A stretch of 64,000 nt of DNA from an uncultured Clostridium sp. (GCA_947647595.1 CANSKZ010000001.1:200912-264911); one strand, 5' to 3'; shown: positions 39,706 to 49,186, counted from the first letter of the stretch. Made by a program: numbers and translations. The notes: generated by a model not told the origin, from the sequence alone.

Positions 39706-40896
39706 ATGAAATTGATAAAAAGAGAAAAATACTTAAATAAATTAATTAATGTAATTGGAACACCTGATATAAAAGTAATTACAGGAATCAGGCGTAGTGG
39801 AAAATCGAAACTTTTAGAAGATTTTAAAAATTACATTATAAATACAATAGAAAACAACAATATCATTCATATCAATTATAATTTGCCCAAATTTGAAAAT
39901 TTAAAAAATTATAATGCTTTGGTAGAATATGTAGAAAAAAACTATAAAAGCGGAATGGAAAATTTTATTTTAATTGACGAAGTACAAATGTGTGATGACT
40001 TTGAAAAAGCAATCAATGGATTTCATGCAGAAGAAAAGTACGATATTTATATAACAGGATCAAATGCCTTTTTGATGAGTAGTGATTTGGCAACGCTGTT
40101 TACTGGAAGAACCTTTAAAGTGGAAGTATATCCGTTTTCTTTTGAAGAATTTCAAAAATATTATCAATATAACGATATACAAGAAGCTTTTGAGAGATAT
40201 GTAATTGAGGGTGGAATGTCAGGCTCTTATCTTTATAAAACACAAGAAGAAAAATTTCAATATATAAAAGATGTATTGAATACCTTAATTGTTAGAGATA
40301 TTAAGCAAAAATATAAAATAAGAAATACGGATATTATTCAAAATTTAACAGATTTTCTGATGGATAATGTTTCGAATTTGACATCTGCAAACAATATTAC
40401 ACAGGTTTTAAACTCAAATAATGTGAGTATAACCGATAAAACGATTAATCATTATATAGAATATTTATGTAATGCCTTTGCATTTTATAGAATAAAAAGA
40501 TATGACATAAAAGGTAAAAAATTTTTGAGTACACAAAATAAATATTATTTAGCCGACCAGTCTTTTCGATATGCAATACTTGGCACAAACAATATGGATT
40601 ATGGAAGAATTTATGAGAATATTGTTGCCATAGAATTATTAAGAAGGGGTTATGAAGTTTATGTAGGTACATTATACAAAAAAGAGATAGATTTTGTTGC
40701 ACAAAAGCAAGGCAAAAAAATTTATATACAAGTATCAGATAATATCGATGATGAAAAAACGTTAAGTAGAGAAACTACGCCATTATTACAAATAAAAGAT
40801 GCTTATCCTAAAATGTTGATTGCTAGAACAAGGCATGATGCTTATCAATATGAAGGGATTGAAGTTGTGGATATAGCAAGGTGGTTGATGGAGTAA
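39706..40896 (+). CDS. AAA ATPase with DUF4143 (second copy)
   Basis: 396 residues, same family as 15207. Walker A TGIRRSGKSK, Walker B FILIDEVQM, ITGSNAFLMSSDL, C-terminal YENIVAIELLRRGYEVYVG and EIDFVAQK. Function unknown. It is 24 bp upstream of a restriction-modification pair and may be part of the same accessory island. Confidence 0.85.
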   Translation: MKLIKREKYLNKLINVIGTPDIKVITGIRRSGKSKLLEDFKNYIINTIENNNIIHINYNLPKFENLKNYNALVEYVEKNYKSGMENFILIDEVQMCDDFEKAINGFHAEEKYDIYITGSNAFLMSSDLATLFTGRTFKVEVYPFSFEEFQKYYQYNDIQEAFERYVIEGGMSGSYLYKTQEEKFQYIKDVLNTLIVRDIKQKYKIRNTDIIQNLTDFLMDNVSNLTSANNITQVLNSNNVSITDKTINHYIEYLCNAFAFYRIKRYDIKGKKFLSTQNKYYLADQSFRYAILGTNNMDYGRIYENIVAIELLRRGYEVYVGTLYKKEIDFVAQKQGKKIYIQVSDNIDDEKTLSRETTPLLQIKDAYPKMLIARTRHDAYQYEGIEVVDIARWLME

Positions 40897-40920
40897 AATT
40901 TAATAAAAGGAGGAATAAAT

Positions 40921-42957
40921 ATGTCAAAAAGTATTGAAGAAAAAATAGAAGATTTAGCAAAACGTCAACTTGATAAAATTGGGGTTAAATATTTTTCTAA
41001 AACCAATTTTATAAATCCAGAAATTGAGGATGCAATGAAAAAAGCACCCTCTAAAAACGGAGGTACTGGAAAAAATTATCCAGATATAAAAGCTTTTATT
41101 GAAACAAGAAATATGAGAAAAATTCCAGTTATGATTGAGGTAAAGGGAAGAAAGGGCGATTTTATCAAAGTTAATGCAAATGGTGAAATTGAAAATAAAA
41201 CAAAAGAAGGAAAACCCAATTATAAGAATATAGAAAGATATGCGGTAAATGGAGCAATCCACTATGCAGATGCTATTGCCCAATATACAGAAAGTTATAA
41301 AGAAGTAATCGCAATAGGGATAAATGGCTATGAAGAAGCAAATGAGATTAAAACAGAATTGGGTGTATATTATATGTCAGCTGATAATTTTCTAATTCCT
41401 AAAAAAATTGAAGATTATAGTGATCTGTCATTTTTGCAAAATTCCAACCTAAATAACTTAATTGAAAAAATAGATAACTTGAACTTAACCGATGAAGAAA
41501 TTGAGGAAAAGGCGAAAGAGTTTGAGAATGATATAGAAAAGAAATTAAAAAGTCTAAATCAAAAAATGCAAGATGATTTGAAAATATCAGTAGGTTCGAG
41601 AGTTGAACTTGTAACAGGCATGATAATGGCGGGGCTTGGTGTTGAAAATAAAGTTGCACCATTAGAAATTTCTGATTTAAAAGGTGAAATGGGTGAAAAG
41701 TCAAATGATGGTTATGTTATCATAAATAAAATTGAATCTTTTTTTAGTGAAAGAAATTTGCCAAAAGAGAAAAAGGAAATGATCATAAATGATTTATCAA
41801 GAGTGTTTATTTATTCTGATTTATGGAAGACAGTTAATGGAGAAAGTAAATTAAAAAGTGTGTATACTAGTGTTAAAAATGATATAATGCCAATATTTAC
41901 GTCTGCAAAACATTTAGATTTTACAGGTAAGCTTTTTAATGTATTAAATGCGTGGGTAGATATTCCAGATAGTGATAAAAATGATGTTGTTTTAACACCT
42001 CGCTATGTTACTGAATTAATGGCGAGATTAGCTGAAGTTGATAAAGATAGTTATGTATGGGACTATGCAGTAGGCTCAGCAGGATTTTTAATATCTTCTA
42101 TGAAATTAATGATTAAAGATGCAGAAGAAAGAATAAAAAGTCCTAAAGAAAAAAGTGAAAAAATAAGTAAAATAAAATATGAACAGTTATTAGGAATTGA
42201 AAAGCGATCAGATATCTATTTATTAGCTGTATTAAATATGATTTTAATGGGAGATGGTTCTTCTAATATTATACATAAAGATAGTTTGAAAGAATATACT
42301 GGTCAATATGAGCAAGGTGATTTAAACGGAACAGATTTCCCAGCCAATGTATTTTTATTAAATCCACCTTATTCAGCAGACGGAAAAGGATTTGTTTTTG
42401 TTGAAAAAGCTCTTTCTAAAATGAAAGGTGGAAAAGCTGTTATATTAATACAAGAAAATGCTGGAAGTGGAAATGGGCTGCCATATACTAAAAATTTATT
42501 AGAAAATAATACTTTACTCGCTAGTATACATATGGCAGATATATTTAGGGGAAAAGCTGGTGTCCAAACAGCAATCTATGTATTTGAAATCGGTAAAAAG
42601 CATAAAGAAAAACATATTGTAAAGTTTATTGATTTTTCAAATGATGGTTATACAAGACAAAATAGAAGAAAATCAGGACAAGATGTGAATTTAAGAAATA
42701 CAGATAATGCAATAGAAAGATATAATGAAATTGTAAATTTAGTATTGTATGGAAAACAATATTTACAATATTTTACAGAAGATGAATATATTGAAGATAC
42801 CATTACCTTAAATGGAGATGATTGGACATTTTCACAACATAAAAAAATTAATACAAATCCAACAGAAGAAGACTTTAAAAATACAGTTAAAGAATTTTTA
42901 GCTTGGAAAGTAGGGGAAGTTTTAAAAGAGGAAAATAATTGCTTGGGAAAAAAGTAA
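40921..42957 (+). CDS. restriction-modification fusion: nuclease plus N6-adenine methyltransferase (BcgI A-like)
   Basis: 678 residues. The N-terminal part has a PD-(D/E)xK-like set, YPDIKAFIE...VMIEVKGRKG. The central and C-terminal part is an N6_Mtase with NPPYSADG as the catalytic motif and VWDYAVGSAGFLISSM as the SAM motif. A separate specificity subunit overlaps its end. This matches BcgI-like type IIB systems, which cut on both sides of the site. Function inferred from architecture. Confidence 0.82.
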   Translation: MSKSIEEKIEDLAKRQLDKIGVKYFSKTNFINPEIEDAMKKAPSKNGGTGKNYPDIKAFIETRNMRKIPVMIEVKGRKGDFIKVNANGEIENKTKEGKPNYKNIERYAVNGAIHYADAIAQYTESYKEVIAIGINGYEEANEIKTELGVYYMSADNFLIPKKIEDYSDLSFLQNSNLNNLIEKIDNLNLTDEEIEEKAKEFENDIEKKLKSLNQKMQDDLKISVGSRVELVTGMIMAGLGVENKVAPLEISDLKGEMGEKSNDGYVIINKIESFFSERNLPKEKKEMIINDLSRVFIYSDLWKTVNGESKLKSVYTSVKNDIMPIFTSAKHLDFTGKLFNVLNAWVDIPDSDKNDVVLTPRYVTELMARLAEVDKDSYVWDYAVGSAGFLISSMKLMIKDAEERIKSPKEKSEKISKIKYEQLLGIEKRSDIYLLAVLNMILMGDGSSNIIHKDSLKEYTGQYEQGDLNGTDFPANVFLLNPPYSADGKGFVFVEKALSKMKGGKAVILIQENAGSGNGLPYTKNLLENNTLLASIHMADIFRGKAGVQTAIYVFEIGKKHKEKHIVKFIDFSNDGYTRQNRRKSGQDVNLRNTDNAIERYNEIVNLVLYGKQYLQYFTEDEYIEDTITLNGDDWTFSQHKKINTNPTEEDFKNTVKEFLAWKVGEVLKEENNCLGKK

Positions 42958-44093
42958 CCCCAGCTTTAGTAAAATTACAAGATAAGTTTATTAAAACTGG
43001 GGGGATATATAGAGAATATCAATTACAAGAGTTATTTAATATTGTTGGAACCAAATCATTAGATGAAGGAAAGTTGGTATTTGTTAATGATGGTGTCAAT
43101 TTTGTGGGAAGAGTTAATGATAATAACGGTGTAAAAGGAAAAATAAAGAAACAATTATTTAAACCTAATGAACCTTTTACAATAACTGCAACAGTAATTG
43201 GAAATTATAAATATGTAAAATATCAACAAGAGCCATATTATTGCTCTCAAAATATTAATAAATTGATACCTAATTTTAATATTAATGAGAAAATTGCTTT
43301 ATATTTTATAACATTCATACAAAAATTCGTAAATAAATATAATGGACAACAAGGTGGTTATAAATTATATGAATTACAGGAGTTTAAAATAAAAGTTCCA
43401 TATAAGAATAATAAAATAGATTTTGAGTTCATTGAAAATTATATAAGTGAGCTTGAAGAGGAGCGAATAAGTGAGCTTACCGCTTACCTAAAGGTAAGCG
43501 GACTAGATAACACACAGTTATCTAGTTCTGAAGAGTGTAGCCTACATAAGATGAATGATGGAATTTCAACAGCTAATTTTAAAATCGGAGATTTGTTTGC
43601 TGTAAATTCTTCAAAGAAAAAATTTAATGCCAATAGTATAAAATTTGGTGGTAAATATCCATATGTTGCTAGAGGAAGTAATAACAATGGTATAAGAGAT
43701 TTTATTACAGAAGCAGAAGAATTTTTAAATGCCCAAAACACAATTTCTTTTGGTCAAGACACAGCGACAATATTTTATCAAGAAAAACCATATTTTACTG
43801 GTGATAAAATAAAAATATTAACGTATAAATATGGAGAATTAAATAAAGAATTGGCTTGTTATTTTATAGCTTCTATGAAAAGAAGTTTTGATAATTTTTC
43901 TTGGGGGCAAAATTCTTTTAATGAAAATGTTATAAAAAACACTTTTATAAAATTACCGATAAATTCAAATAATGAAATAGACTTTGAATTTATGGAAAAT
44001 TATATAATAGCAATAGAGAAATTAACTATCAAATCTGTAATTGAATGGAAAGACAAAATATTAGAAGTAACAAAGAATTGTATAAATTCTTAA
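42939..44093 (+). CDS. restriction-modification specificity subunit (HsdS/BcgI B-like)
   Basis: 384 residues, TTG start overlapping the preceding gene by 19 bp. Two target-recognition domains (about 20-165 and 205-360), each ending in a similar helix: KNNKIDFEFIENYISELEEE and NNEIDFEFMENYIIAIEKL. Determines the DNA sequence recognised by the 40921 product. Confidence 0.88.
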   Translation: MLGKKVTPALVKLQDKFIKTGGIYREYQLQELFNIVGTKSLDEGKLVFVNDGVNFVGRVNDNNGVKGKIKKQLFKPNEPFTITATVIGNYKYVKYQQEPYYCSQNINKLIPNFNINEKIALYFITFIQKFVNKYNGQQGGYKLYELQEFKIKVPYKNNKIDFEFIENYISELEEERISELTAYLKVSGLDNTQLSSSEECSLHKMNDGISTANFKIGDLFAVNSSKKKFNANSIKFGGKYPYVARGSNNNGIRDFITEAEEFLNAQNTISFGQDTATIFYQEKPYFTGDKIKILTYKYGELNKELACYFIASMKRSFDNFSWGQNSFNENVIKNTFIKLPINSNNEIDFEFMENYIIAIEKLTIKSVIEWKDKILEVTKNCINS

Positions 44094-44120
44094 AAAGGAG
44101 CAACCCAATTTGCTCCTTTT
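44093..44120. terminator. terminator after specificity subunit
   Basis: AAAAGGAGCAA / TTGCTCCTTTT stem. The same GGAGCAA stem recurs at 55441, again at the edge of a mobilization module. Confidence 0.85.
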
Positions 44121-44176
44121 ACTTATCTAACTTTATTTAGTATTTCCTTTTGCTTATTTTCGAAATCTTGCTTTTC

Positions 44177-45184
44177 TTATTCTAACTTCTGATAAGCTGA
44201 CTTTTTAAATTCCATTACATCTACATCAGTTTCCAAATTATACTTACATAAAAATCTCACACGTTCAGAAAATTCATTCATTTCTTTTATAGCATGTAAC
44301 AAAGTAGGTGTGATTCTTGAAAAATTGGCTTTTAAGACATTTTCTGTACTAGGGTAGAGTAATTTCATATAATGCAAAAATAACCCAGCCAGAGAGCCTT
44401 TTTCTGGATTAAGTTTTTCATAATTCTCACGAGTTTTATTGATCAACAAATAGGGTTCAGGAGAATAAGGAAAACTTGTTTGTGTTTCCAAAATTCTTTT
44501 ATAAATATTTTCTTTTGAATAATGTTTTCCAAACTGTCTTTCAATTCTTGTATTTCTTTTGTAAGGCTCACGTCTTATAGATAGAGAATTGTTTTTATAA
44601 GTAACAATGTAATTCAAATCTTCAAGTATTTTAATAAATTCATTATAATTTTTGCTACTTGCAATTGCATAATCAATAGAATTTTTCATCAATTCCTTAT
44701 ACAAACTACTTGTAGCATATTTTTCTTCTTGCTTTAAAATACTTAATCCATATTCATTGCATAATTTATCAGAAGTCTTTCTCATTAACGCATAATCTTT
44801 CTTTGTATTACAAAACCTTTTTCCATCTAGGAAAGACACCGAATTAAGCACAAAGTGATTATGAATATTGTCAGTATTTATATGCGTTGAAACTACAACT
44901 TGAAATTTATTTCCCCATAATTCTTTAGCAAGTTTTACTCCAATTTCGTGAGCCTGTTCTGGCGTAACTTCTCCTTCAACAAAAGATTGATAACCATGAA
45001 AACATTCTATTCCACCAGTCTTGAAAAATTGTTTCTTAACGTTAGTCATTTCAAGAAAGGCTGTATCAGGCATACAATTGATACCTGATACAAACAATTT
45101 ATTTTCCGTTTTTTCTCTATTCATTGTATAATCAATTAGCCTATTTAATCTGCTCTTGAATTTCCAAATTTTTGTTGTTGCCAA
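44177..45184 (-). CDS. MOBP-type relaxase
   Basis: 335 residues. Relaxase domain: IDYTMNREKTE near the start (candidate catalytic Tyr), metal His in THINTDNIHNHFVLNSV. It nicks oriT to mobilise the element. The end is a helical region. It overlaps mobC by 44 bp, as is usual. Part of the left mobilizable element. Confidence 0.85.
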   Translation of the reverse strand: MATTKIWKFKSRLNRLIDYTMNREKTENKLFVSGINCMPDTAFLEMTNVKKQFFKTGGIECFHGYQSFVEGEVTPEQAHEIGVKLAKELWGNKFQVVVSTHINTDNIHNHFVLNSVSFLDGKRFCNTKKDYALMRKTSDKLCNEYGLSILKQEEKYATSSLYKELMKNSIDYAIASSKNYNEFIKILEDLNYIVTYKNNSLSIRREPYKRNTRIERQFGKHYSKENIYKRILETQTSFPYSPEPYLLINKTRENYEKLNPEKGSLAGLFLHYMKLLYPSTENVLKANFSRITPTLLHAIKEMNEFSERVRFLCKYNLETDVDVMEFKKSAYQKLE

Positions 45185-45521
45185 CTTGCGCTCCTTTCTT
45201 TTGAGGTAAGATATAAACTTCTTGCAAACTCAAAACTAAATCTCTAACTTCTTCAAACAACGGAACAATTTTGTAATCTTTCACATAACCTTGATTTCGA
45301 TTATAAACTCTTGCCATTTGATTTAAATTATTTGCTATTCCTCTTAGTTGAGAAAGTATTTCGTAAAATCTTTCATCAGGTTGTTCTTTTAACGTATAAT
45401 CTAAAATTATTTTTCTAAAAAATTCAGATTGATTTAAGCCAGATTTTTTTGCTTTTTCTTCAAAAATTTTTTTCTCATCTGGATTCAAAAAAATATTAAC
45501 TTTTAAATTTCTTTTTCTCAT
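45141..45521 (-). CDS. mobC: mobilization accessory protein MobC
   Basis: 126 residues from the ATG at 45521 (CGAGGAAAAA upstream). Ribbon-helix-helix-like N-terminus (KVNIFLNPDEKKIFEEKAKKSGLN) and the MobC motif LRGIANNLNQMAR. It loads the relaxase at oriT. A longer frame from 45605 lacks a ribosome site. Confidence 0.85.
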   Translation of the reverse strand: MRKRNLKVNIFLNPDEKKIFEEKAKKSGLNQSEFFRKIILDYTLKEQPDERFYEILSQLRGIANNLNQMARVYNRNQGYVKDYKIVPLFEEVRDLVLSLQEVYILPQKKGAQVGNNKNLEIQEQIK

Positions 45522-45720
45522 AAATTTTTCCTCGCCTTCTATAAAAATTTTAAAAGGGTTTGGGACTTGTCCCATTCGATAGGTGTATTTGTAGCGTGAG
45601 TACAAATACGTTGCTTGCTCTATTCAAGATTTTTCGAGAGTACTCTCTCAAAATCTTTCATAATACTACCTGAAAGAAGATACAAATTGTATAAAACTTG
45701 TATCTTTTTCAGTCAATTTT

Positions 45721-46041
45721 TTATTTTAAAATGTCAATTTTCTTAAAGAAATTATAGGTTTCTTTGCCACCTAAAAAGAAAATTTCATGTTCTTCCATTT
45801 GCAAAATATTACGATACAAATTGATAGCTTTTAGCAGATTTTCACTTTCTTCTAATGTCAATTCAGAATGCTGTTCATCTTCTAAAATACCACGAATATT
45901 AGGAAACTTATCTTTAATTTTCTCAAGCTTTCTATATAATTCTTTATAATTAGCATTGGTATTTTTTAATTTTATTTTTGCACTACTAATACATTCATAT
46001 AACTCCGTAGAATCTAAGTTAAATAATTCAAAATCTTCCAT
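45721..46041 (-). CDS. helical element protein, paralogue of 55666 gene
   Basis: 106 residues, no known domain. It matches the 55666-55983 product along its length (NLDS.EL.ECI, FPNIRGILEDE, INLYR, FFLGG). Both lie directly downstream of a tnpV gene, so it is a standard part of this element family. Confidence 0.75.
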   Translation of the reverse strand: MEDFELFNLDSTELYECISSAKIKLKNTNANYKELYRKLEKIKDKFPNIRGILEDEQHSELTLEESENLLKAINLYRNILQMEEHEIFFLGGKETYNFFKKIDILK

Positions 46042-46055
46042 ATTTTTACCTTACT

Positions 46056-46433
46056 TTACACATAAATTAATTCTTTTAGTATCATTTTTTCAGCACAATT
46101 TTTAATATTATTCATTCTGCCAACCCATTCTAGTTGACTTTTTGCTTTCAATTCTTCTGTAATATTTTCTTTTTCAGCTAATTGCTTTATTAGCAAATCA
46201 AATCTCTTTTTGGCTATTTTGTCTATCTCCATTAAGTGATTTTGTAATTTATTATCCATAAACAAAATCGTATATTCAGCCTTTTTATTTTCTTTAAGAT
46301 AGTGTAATCTCAATCTTCCATATTTACCTAATTTAGAAATCTTCATACCTTCTGGTGCTTTTAAATTTGGCATATAGTAATTGCCAATTTTTATATATTC
46401 AATTCCATTTTCTTTTATTTTTCTATCATTCAT
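46056..46433 (-). CDS. TnpV-family element protein
   Basis: 125 residues. TnpV (transposon-encoded) features: GKYGRLRLHYLKENKKAEYTIL, LAEKENITEELKAKSQLEWVGRMNNIK and AEKMILKELIY. Function unknown; found in many mobile elements of gut Firmicutes. Paralogue at 55970. Confidence 0.82.
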   Translation of the reverse strand: MNDRKIKENGIEYIKIGNYYMPNLKAPEGMKISKLGKYGRLRLHYLKENKKAEYTILFMDNKLQNHLMEIDKIAKKRFDLLIKQLAEKENITEELKAKSQLEWVGRMNNIKNCAEKMILKELIYV

Positions 46434-46455
46434 AATTCTAAATCTCCTTTAAATT

Positions 46456-47001
46456 CTAATTATCATATAGTAAATCCCAGTCAATATTGCTGTAACTACT
46501 TCCTTCAAAGTTTGAAAATTTGTGTTGCTTATTTTCTTTATTAATATAATTATTATAGTTATTACTTGGTCGTAAATTTTCCGGTTCATGAATCGTAGAT
46601 TTTACGGCTCTTGAATCGTAATTTTTACGAATCAACTTTTTAAAATTTTCATCATGTTGTATTTTTCCAACATAAATTAAGTTTGGTTTAGCGGAGCCTT
46701 GTTTCTTCTCATATATCAATTTACAGTCACTTAATTGTCTAAATGCTTTTGTTGCAGTTTTATCTGATAAATTCAGTAATTCTTGCACTTCTTTTCTAGT
46801 AAAAATAAGATAAACATTGCCATTTTCATCACACCAATGATTTTTTGAAGATAGACTTAATCTGTTCAGCAAAAATCCATATAGAATTTTACTATCTGAA
46901 TTAAGTTTATTTTTATATCTTGGATTGAAAAACAACTCCATTGGTATTTGATAATATAAATGTTCAAAACATTCGTTAGATTTGTAGGGGATAAAGTCCA
47001 T
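46456..47001 (-). CDS. RepA-like replication initiator, internally shortened
   Basis: 181 residues. The N-terminal RepA domain is complete (DFIPYK...YYQIP.ELF, LNSDSKILYGFLLNRL, VYLIFTRKEVQELL). It aligns well with the 300-residue RepA at 57628, then jumps to the same C-terminal end (WDLLYDN). About 110 residues of the middle are absent, so activity is doubtful. Confidence 0.8.
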   Translation of the reverse strand: MDFIPYKSNECFEHLYYQIPMELFFNPRYKNKLNSDSKILYGFLLNRLSLSSKNHWCDENGNVYLIFTRKEVQELLNLSDKTATKAFRQLSDCKLIYEKKQGSAKPNLIYVGKIQHDENFKKLIRKNYDSRAVKSTIHEPENLRPSNNYNNYINKENKQHKFSNFEGSSYSNIDWDLLYDN

Positions 47002-47066
47002 AAAATCAGTTCTCCTTTCAGATTTATTTGAAGAACTTTAAAATGATTGAAATTTCAGGAAAAACG

Positions 47067-47110
47067 TTTTACAGAAAATTACAGAAATTTTTGTAAAATT
47101 TTACAGAAAC
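47067..47110. repeat. short TTACAGAAA direct repeats upstream of left repA
   Basis: Three copies of (TT)TTACAGAAA in 45 bp, at the position of the iterons at 58595. Candidate RepA-binding sites of the left element. Confidence 0.6.
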
Positions 47111-47259
47111 TATTTCTTGAAAGAAATAGACATATTTTTAGGAATTTTTCAGAATGCAAAAAAATTATGCTATTTCCAATTTTTATTGAAAAATAGCATA
47201 TTTTATAAGTTTTGAATTTTTATAAATTCTTTTAAATTTCCCTAAAAAAGGGTCAAAAA

Positions 47260-47271
47260 TGGTCGAGGTGA
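47260..47271. repeat. att site copy, duplicated 3' end of tRNA-Pro
   Basis: TGGTCGAGGTGA is identical to the 3' end of the tRNA-Pro gene at 58796-58807. It is followed by an inverted copy (TCACCTCGA 47279-47287). It lies beside the integrase and marks the left end of the right element. The rest of 47002-47414 holds the repeats listed and no gene. Confidence 0.75.
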
Positions 47272-47333
47272 GTGAGTATCACCTCGAACTGTTTTCCTTG
47301 ATATTTTAGTATTTTCAGACTTTAATTTTTATT

Positions 47334-47356
47334 TTGCGGAACAATTTTGCAGAACA
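47334..47356. repeat. two iteron-type repeats near the integrase end
   Basis: TTGCGGAACA (47334-47343) and TTGCAGAACA (47347-47356), the same words as the four iterons upstream of the right repA. Confidence 0.65.
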
Positions 47357-47414
47357 TTTTAAGTTTTAATTCCTTGAAATTCTGCATAATTCCAGCAATT
47401 TATCATTTGTGTTT

Positions 47415-48626
47415 TTAAGCCACTTTGCTTTCTGGCAATTCAACTCCAAAGATGTTTTTATCTACTAGATATTGGATTGCATTATCTGTTTCTGATTCAA
47501 TAAATGAAGAGTCCACATCAATATAGTATTTCATCGTTACAGATATATCTTTATGACCTAGTATTTGTTGTAATACAACTGGAGCAATTTTTGCCTCTGC
47601 ACATCTTGTTGCAAAAGTTCCTCGTAGCATATGAGTATGAACATCTGTCTTTTTTACAAGTTCGCCTTTTTTGTTGTAATCTTCATAAATTCCCATTTCC
47701 AATTTAAAGGCGATCCTCTTTAAGCAACTATTGATTGAATTTTCAAGATGCATACCACCATCTTTTTTACAAAATAACAAATGTTCTTTATTTTTCAATT
47801 TATTTTCAAGAGCTTTCTCCACTATCTGCTTACTGATGTTGTTCATTGTCAAAGTTCTTAGGCTATTGTCTGTTTTAGTGGTTTCTCCAATGATGATTTT
47901 TCCATTTTCATCTTTTGTTTGTGTTCGCCTAATATCAATTTTACTTTCCGCTAAAATGGTGTCTTTCTCATAATCTAACACTAATGCTTCGCCAATTCTC
48001 ATTCCTGTTGTTAATAACAATAGAAATAAATATTTATTAGGACATTCTTCATAGCTTACAGAGTTTAGATAGTCTACTAATTTCTTTTCCTCTTGAATTG
48101 TCAATGATTTTCTTTTATGGGATACATACTCGCTTTTGGGCTTTTTGACTCTTTTATAGCCTGCCATAAAGTTTTCTTGTATAATCTTTTGATATTCTGC
48201 TTCTCCAAATCCCATACACAGTAATTCATAATTTTGTTTAATAGTAGATTCCGAATATTTTGACAAACTAGATAGATAATTGACGACTTCTTCTCTAGTA
48301 ACTTTTGCGATTGGTTTGTTTGCAAATCGTGCTTTTGCTATTTGTTTCAATGTGTCTGATTTTCTTTTTAAAGTTGATTTGTCAATATCTTTTAATTTAA
48401 ATTGTTCATCGATGCGTGGCTTTATTAATTCTACTAAAGTTTTATTACTTTTTGTAATGATTCTTGGTCCGCCATCTTTTTCTAAATCTAATTTGTATTG
48501 TAAAGCAAGTGATAAAGCCTTTTCTTCTGTTTTTGCTGGAAAAGATTTGCGTTTTGTTTTTCCTGTTGTCGTATCACGACCGATTGTTAGAACTGCTTTG
48601 CAAGTTTTTGAAACATAGCATAGCAT
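47415..48626 (-). CDS. int: tyrosine-type integrase
   Basis: 403 residues. N-terminal arm-binding part (VLTIGRDTTTGKTKRKSFPAK), SAM-like core-binding domain, catalytic domain with TTGMRIGEAL (first Arg), HMLRGTFATRC (His-x-x-Arg) and LGHKDISVTMKYY (His and Tyr nucleophile). Integrates the element at tRNA-Pro, next to the att copy at 47260. The start overlaps the preceding small Cys-rich gene by 40 bp. Confidence 0.9.
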   Translation of the reverse strand: MLCYVSKTCKAVLTIGRDTTTGKTKRKSFPAKTEEKALSLALQYKLDLEKDGGPRIITKSNKTLVELIKPRIDEQFKLKDIDKSTLKRKSDTLKQIAKARFANKPIAKVTREEVVNYLSSLSKYSESTIKQNYELLCMGFGEAEYQKIIQENFMAGYKRVKKPKSEYVSHKRKSLTIQEEKKLVDYLNSVSYEECPNKYLFLLLLTTGMRIGEALVLDYEKDTILAESKIDIRRTQTKDENGKIIIGETTKTDNSLRTLTMNNISKQIVEKALENKLKNKEHLLFCKKDGGMHLENSINSCLKRIAFKLEMGIYEDYNKKGELVKKTDVHTHMLRGTFATRCAEAKIAPVVLQQILGHKDISVTMKYYIDVDSSFIESETDNAIQYLVDKNIFGVELPESKVA

Positions 48627-48784
48627 TTATCGCATTCTTTGCATAACTCGTATTCTTTTTCTTTGTCAATGTTCTTATTTTGAATTTTTTTCTTAATTTC
48701 GCAAGTAGCACATACATTTTTTTCTTTTTTGTTTTTAGGTTTTCTTGAAATGTAAGTGCCAACAGTTATTCCCTTAAATTCCAT
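48587..48784 (-). CDS. small Cys-rich protein overlapping integrase start
   Basis: 65 residues. CATC and CKECDKC suggest a zinc ribbon. Good ribosome site (AAAAAGGAG). Its last 40 bases overlap the integrase frame, so the integrase may be translationally coupled, or the two may once have been one protein. Family not recognised. Confidence 0.6.
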   Translation of the reverse strand: MEFKGITVGTYISRKPKNKKEKNVCATCEIKKKIQNKNIDKEKEYELCKECDKCYAMFQKLAKQF

Positions 48785-48860
48785 AATAATGTATTTCTCC
48801 TTTTTGATTAAATTTAAGGAAAACTATTGCTATATTTTGATTTTATGTTATAATTATAGC

Positions 48861-48941
48861 ATATAGAGAATTTTATAGCAATAGTTCTCTTTCAGTTTTT
48901 TTGAAGATTAAGTAGTACCAATACTTAAATCTTCTTTTTTT
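48861..48941 (+). ncRNA. candidate antisense RNA against repA translation start
   Basis: Promoter TTGCTA 48827-48832, 16-base spacer, TATAAT 48849-48854. Terminator hairpin 48903-48934 followed by T7. The predicted RNA of about 80 bases contains ATAGCAATAGTTCTCTTTCAG (48875-48894, plus the final G). This is complementary, apart from one missing C, to the ribosome site and start codon of repA mRNA (58529-58550). A minus-strand promoter (TTGCTA 48876-48881, 17 bases, TATAAT 48853-48858) overlaps and probably drives int. Confidence 0.5.
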
Positions 48942-49131
48942 ATTCATTTACTTCATTAAATACTCTTCTTGTACTAACATATTGATTAAATGCTGGTACA
49001 GAAACTTTAAAAGATTTGCTAAATTTTATGCAAGGAAAATCAGAGCGGTGAAATAGCTCTAAGCAAGCTTTATTTCCAATTCTTAATATTCTTCTTACAT
49101 CTGCAGTTGTATAAAATTCTGGATCAGACAT
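48940..49131 (-). CDS. xis: excisionase-like helix-turn-helix protein
   Basis: 63 residues. Winged-helix excisionase pattern: FYTTADVRRILRIGNKACLELFHRSDFPCIKFSKSFKV. Strong GGAGGAAA ribosome site. Upstream of the integrase in the same direction, as usual for xis-int. Confidence 0.82.
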   Translation of the reverse strand: MSDPEFYTTADVRRILRIGNKACLELFHRSDFPCIKFSKSFKVSVPAFNQYVSTRRVFNEVNE

Positions 49132-49186
49132 AATTTTTCCTCCTTTCTGTTCTTAACTAATCTCATAGACTTATAAATTTGTTTAA

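Noticed and set aside
47415..48784. CGG-type shift joining the Cys-rich protein and the integrase
   Set aside because: No CGG lies at the junction, and the integrase has a plausible start of its own.
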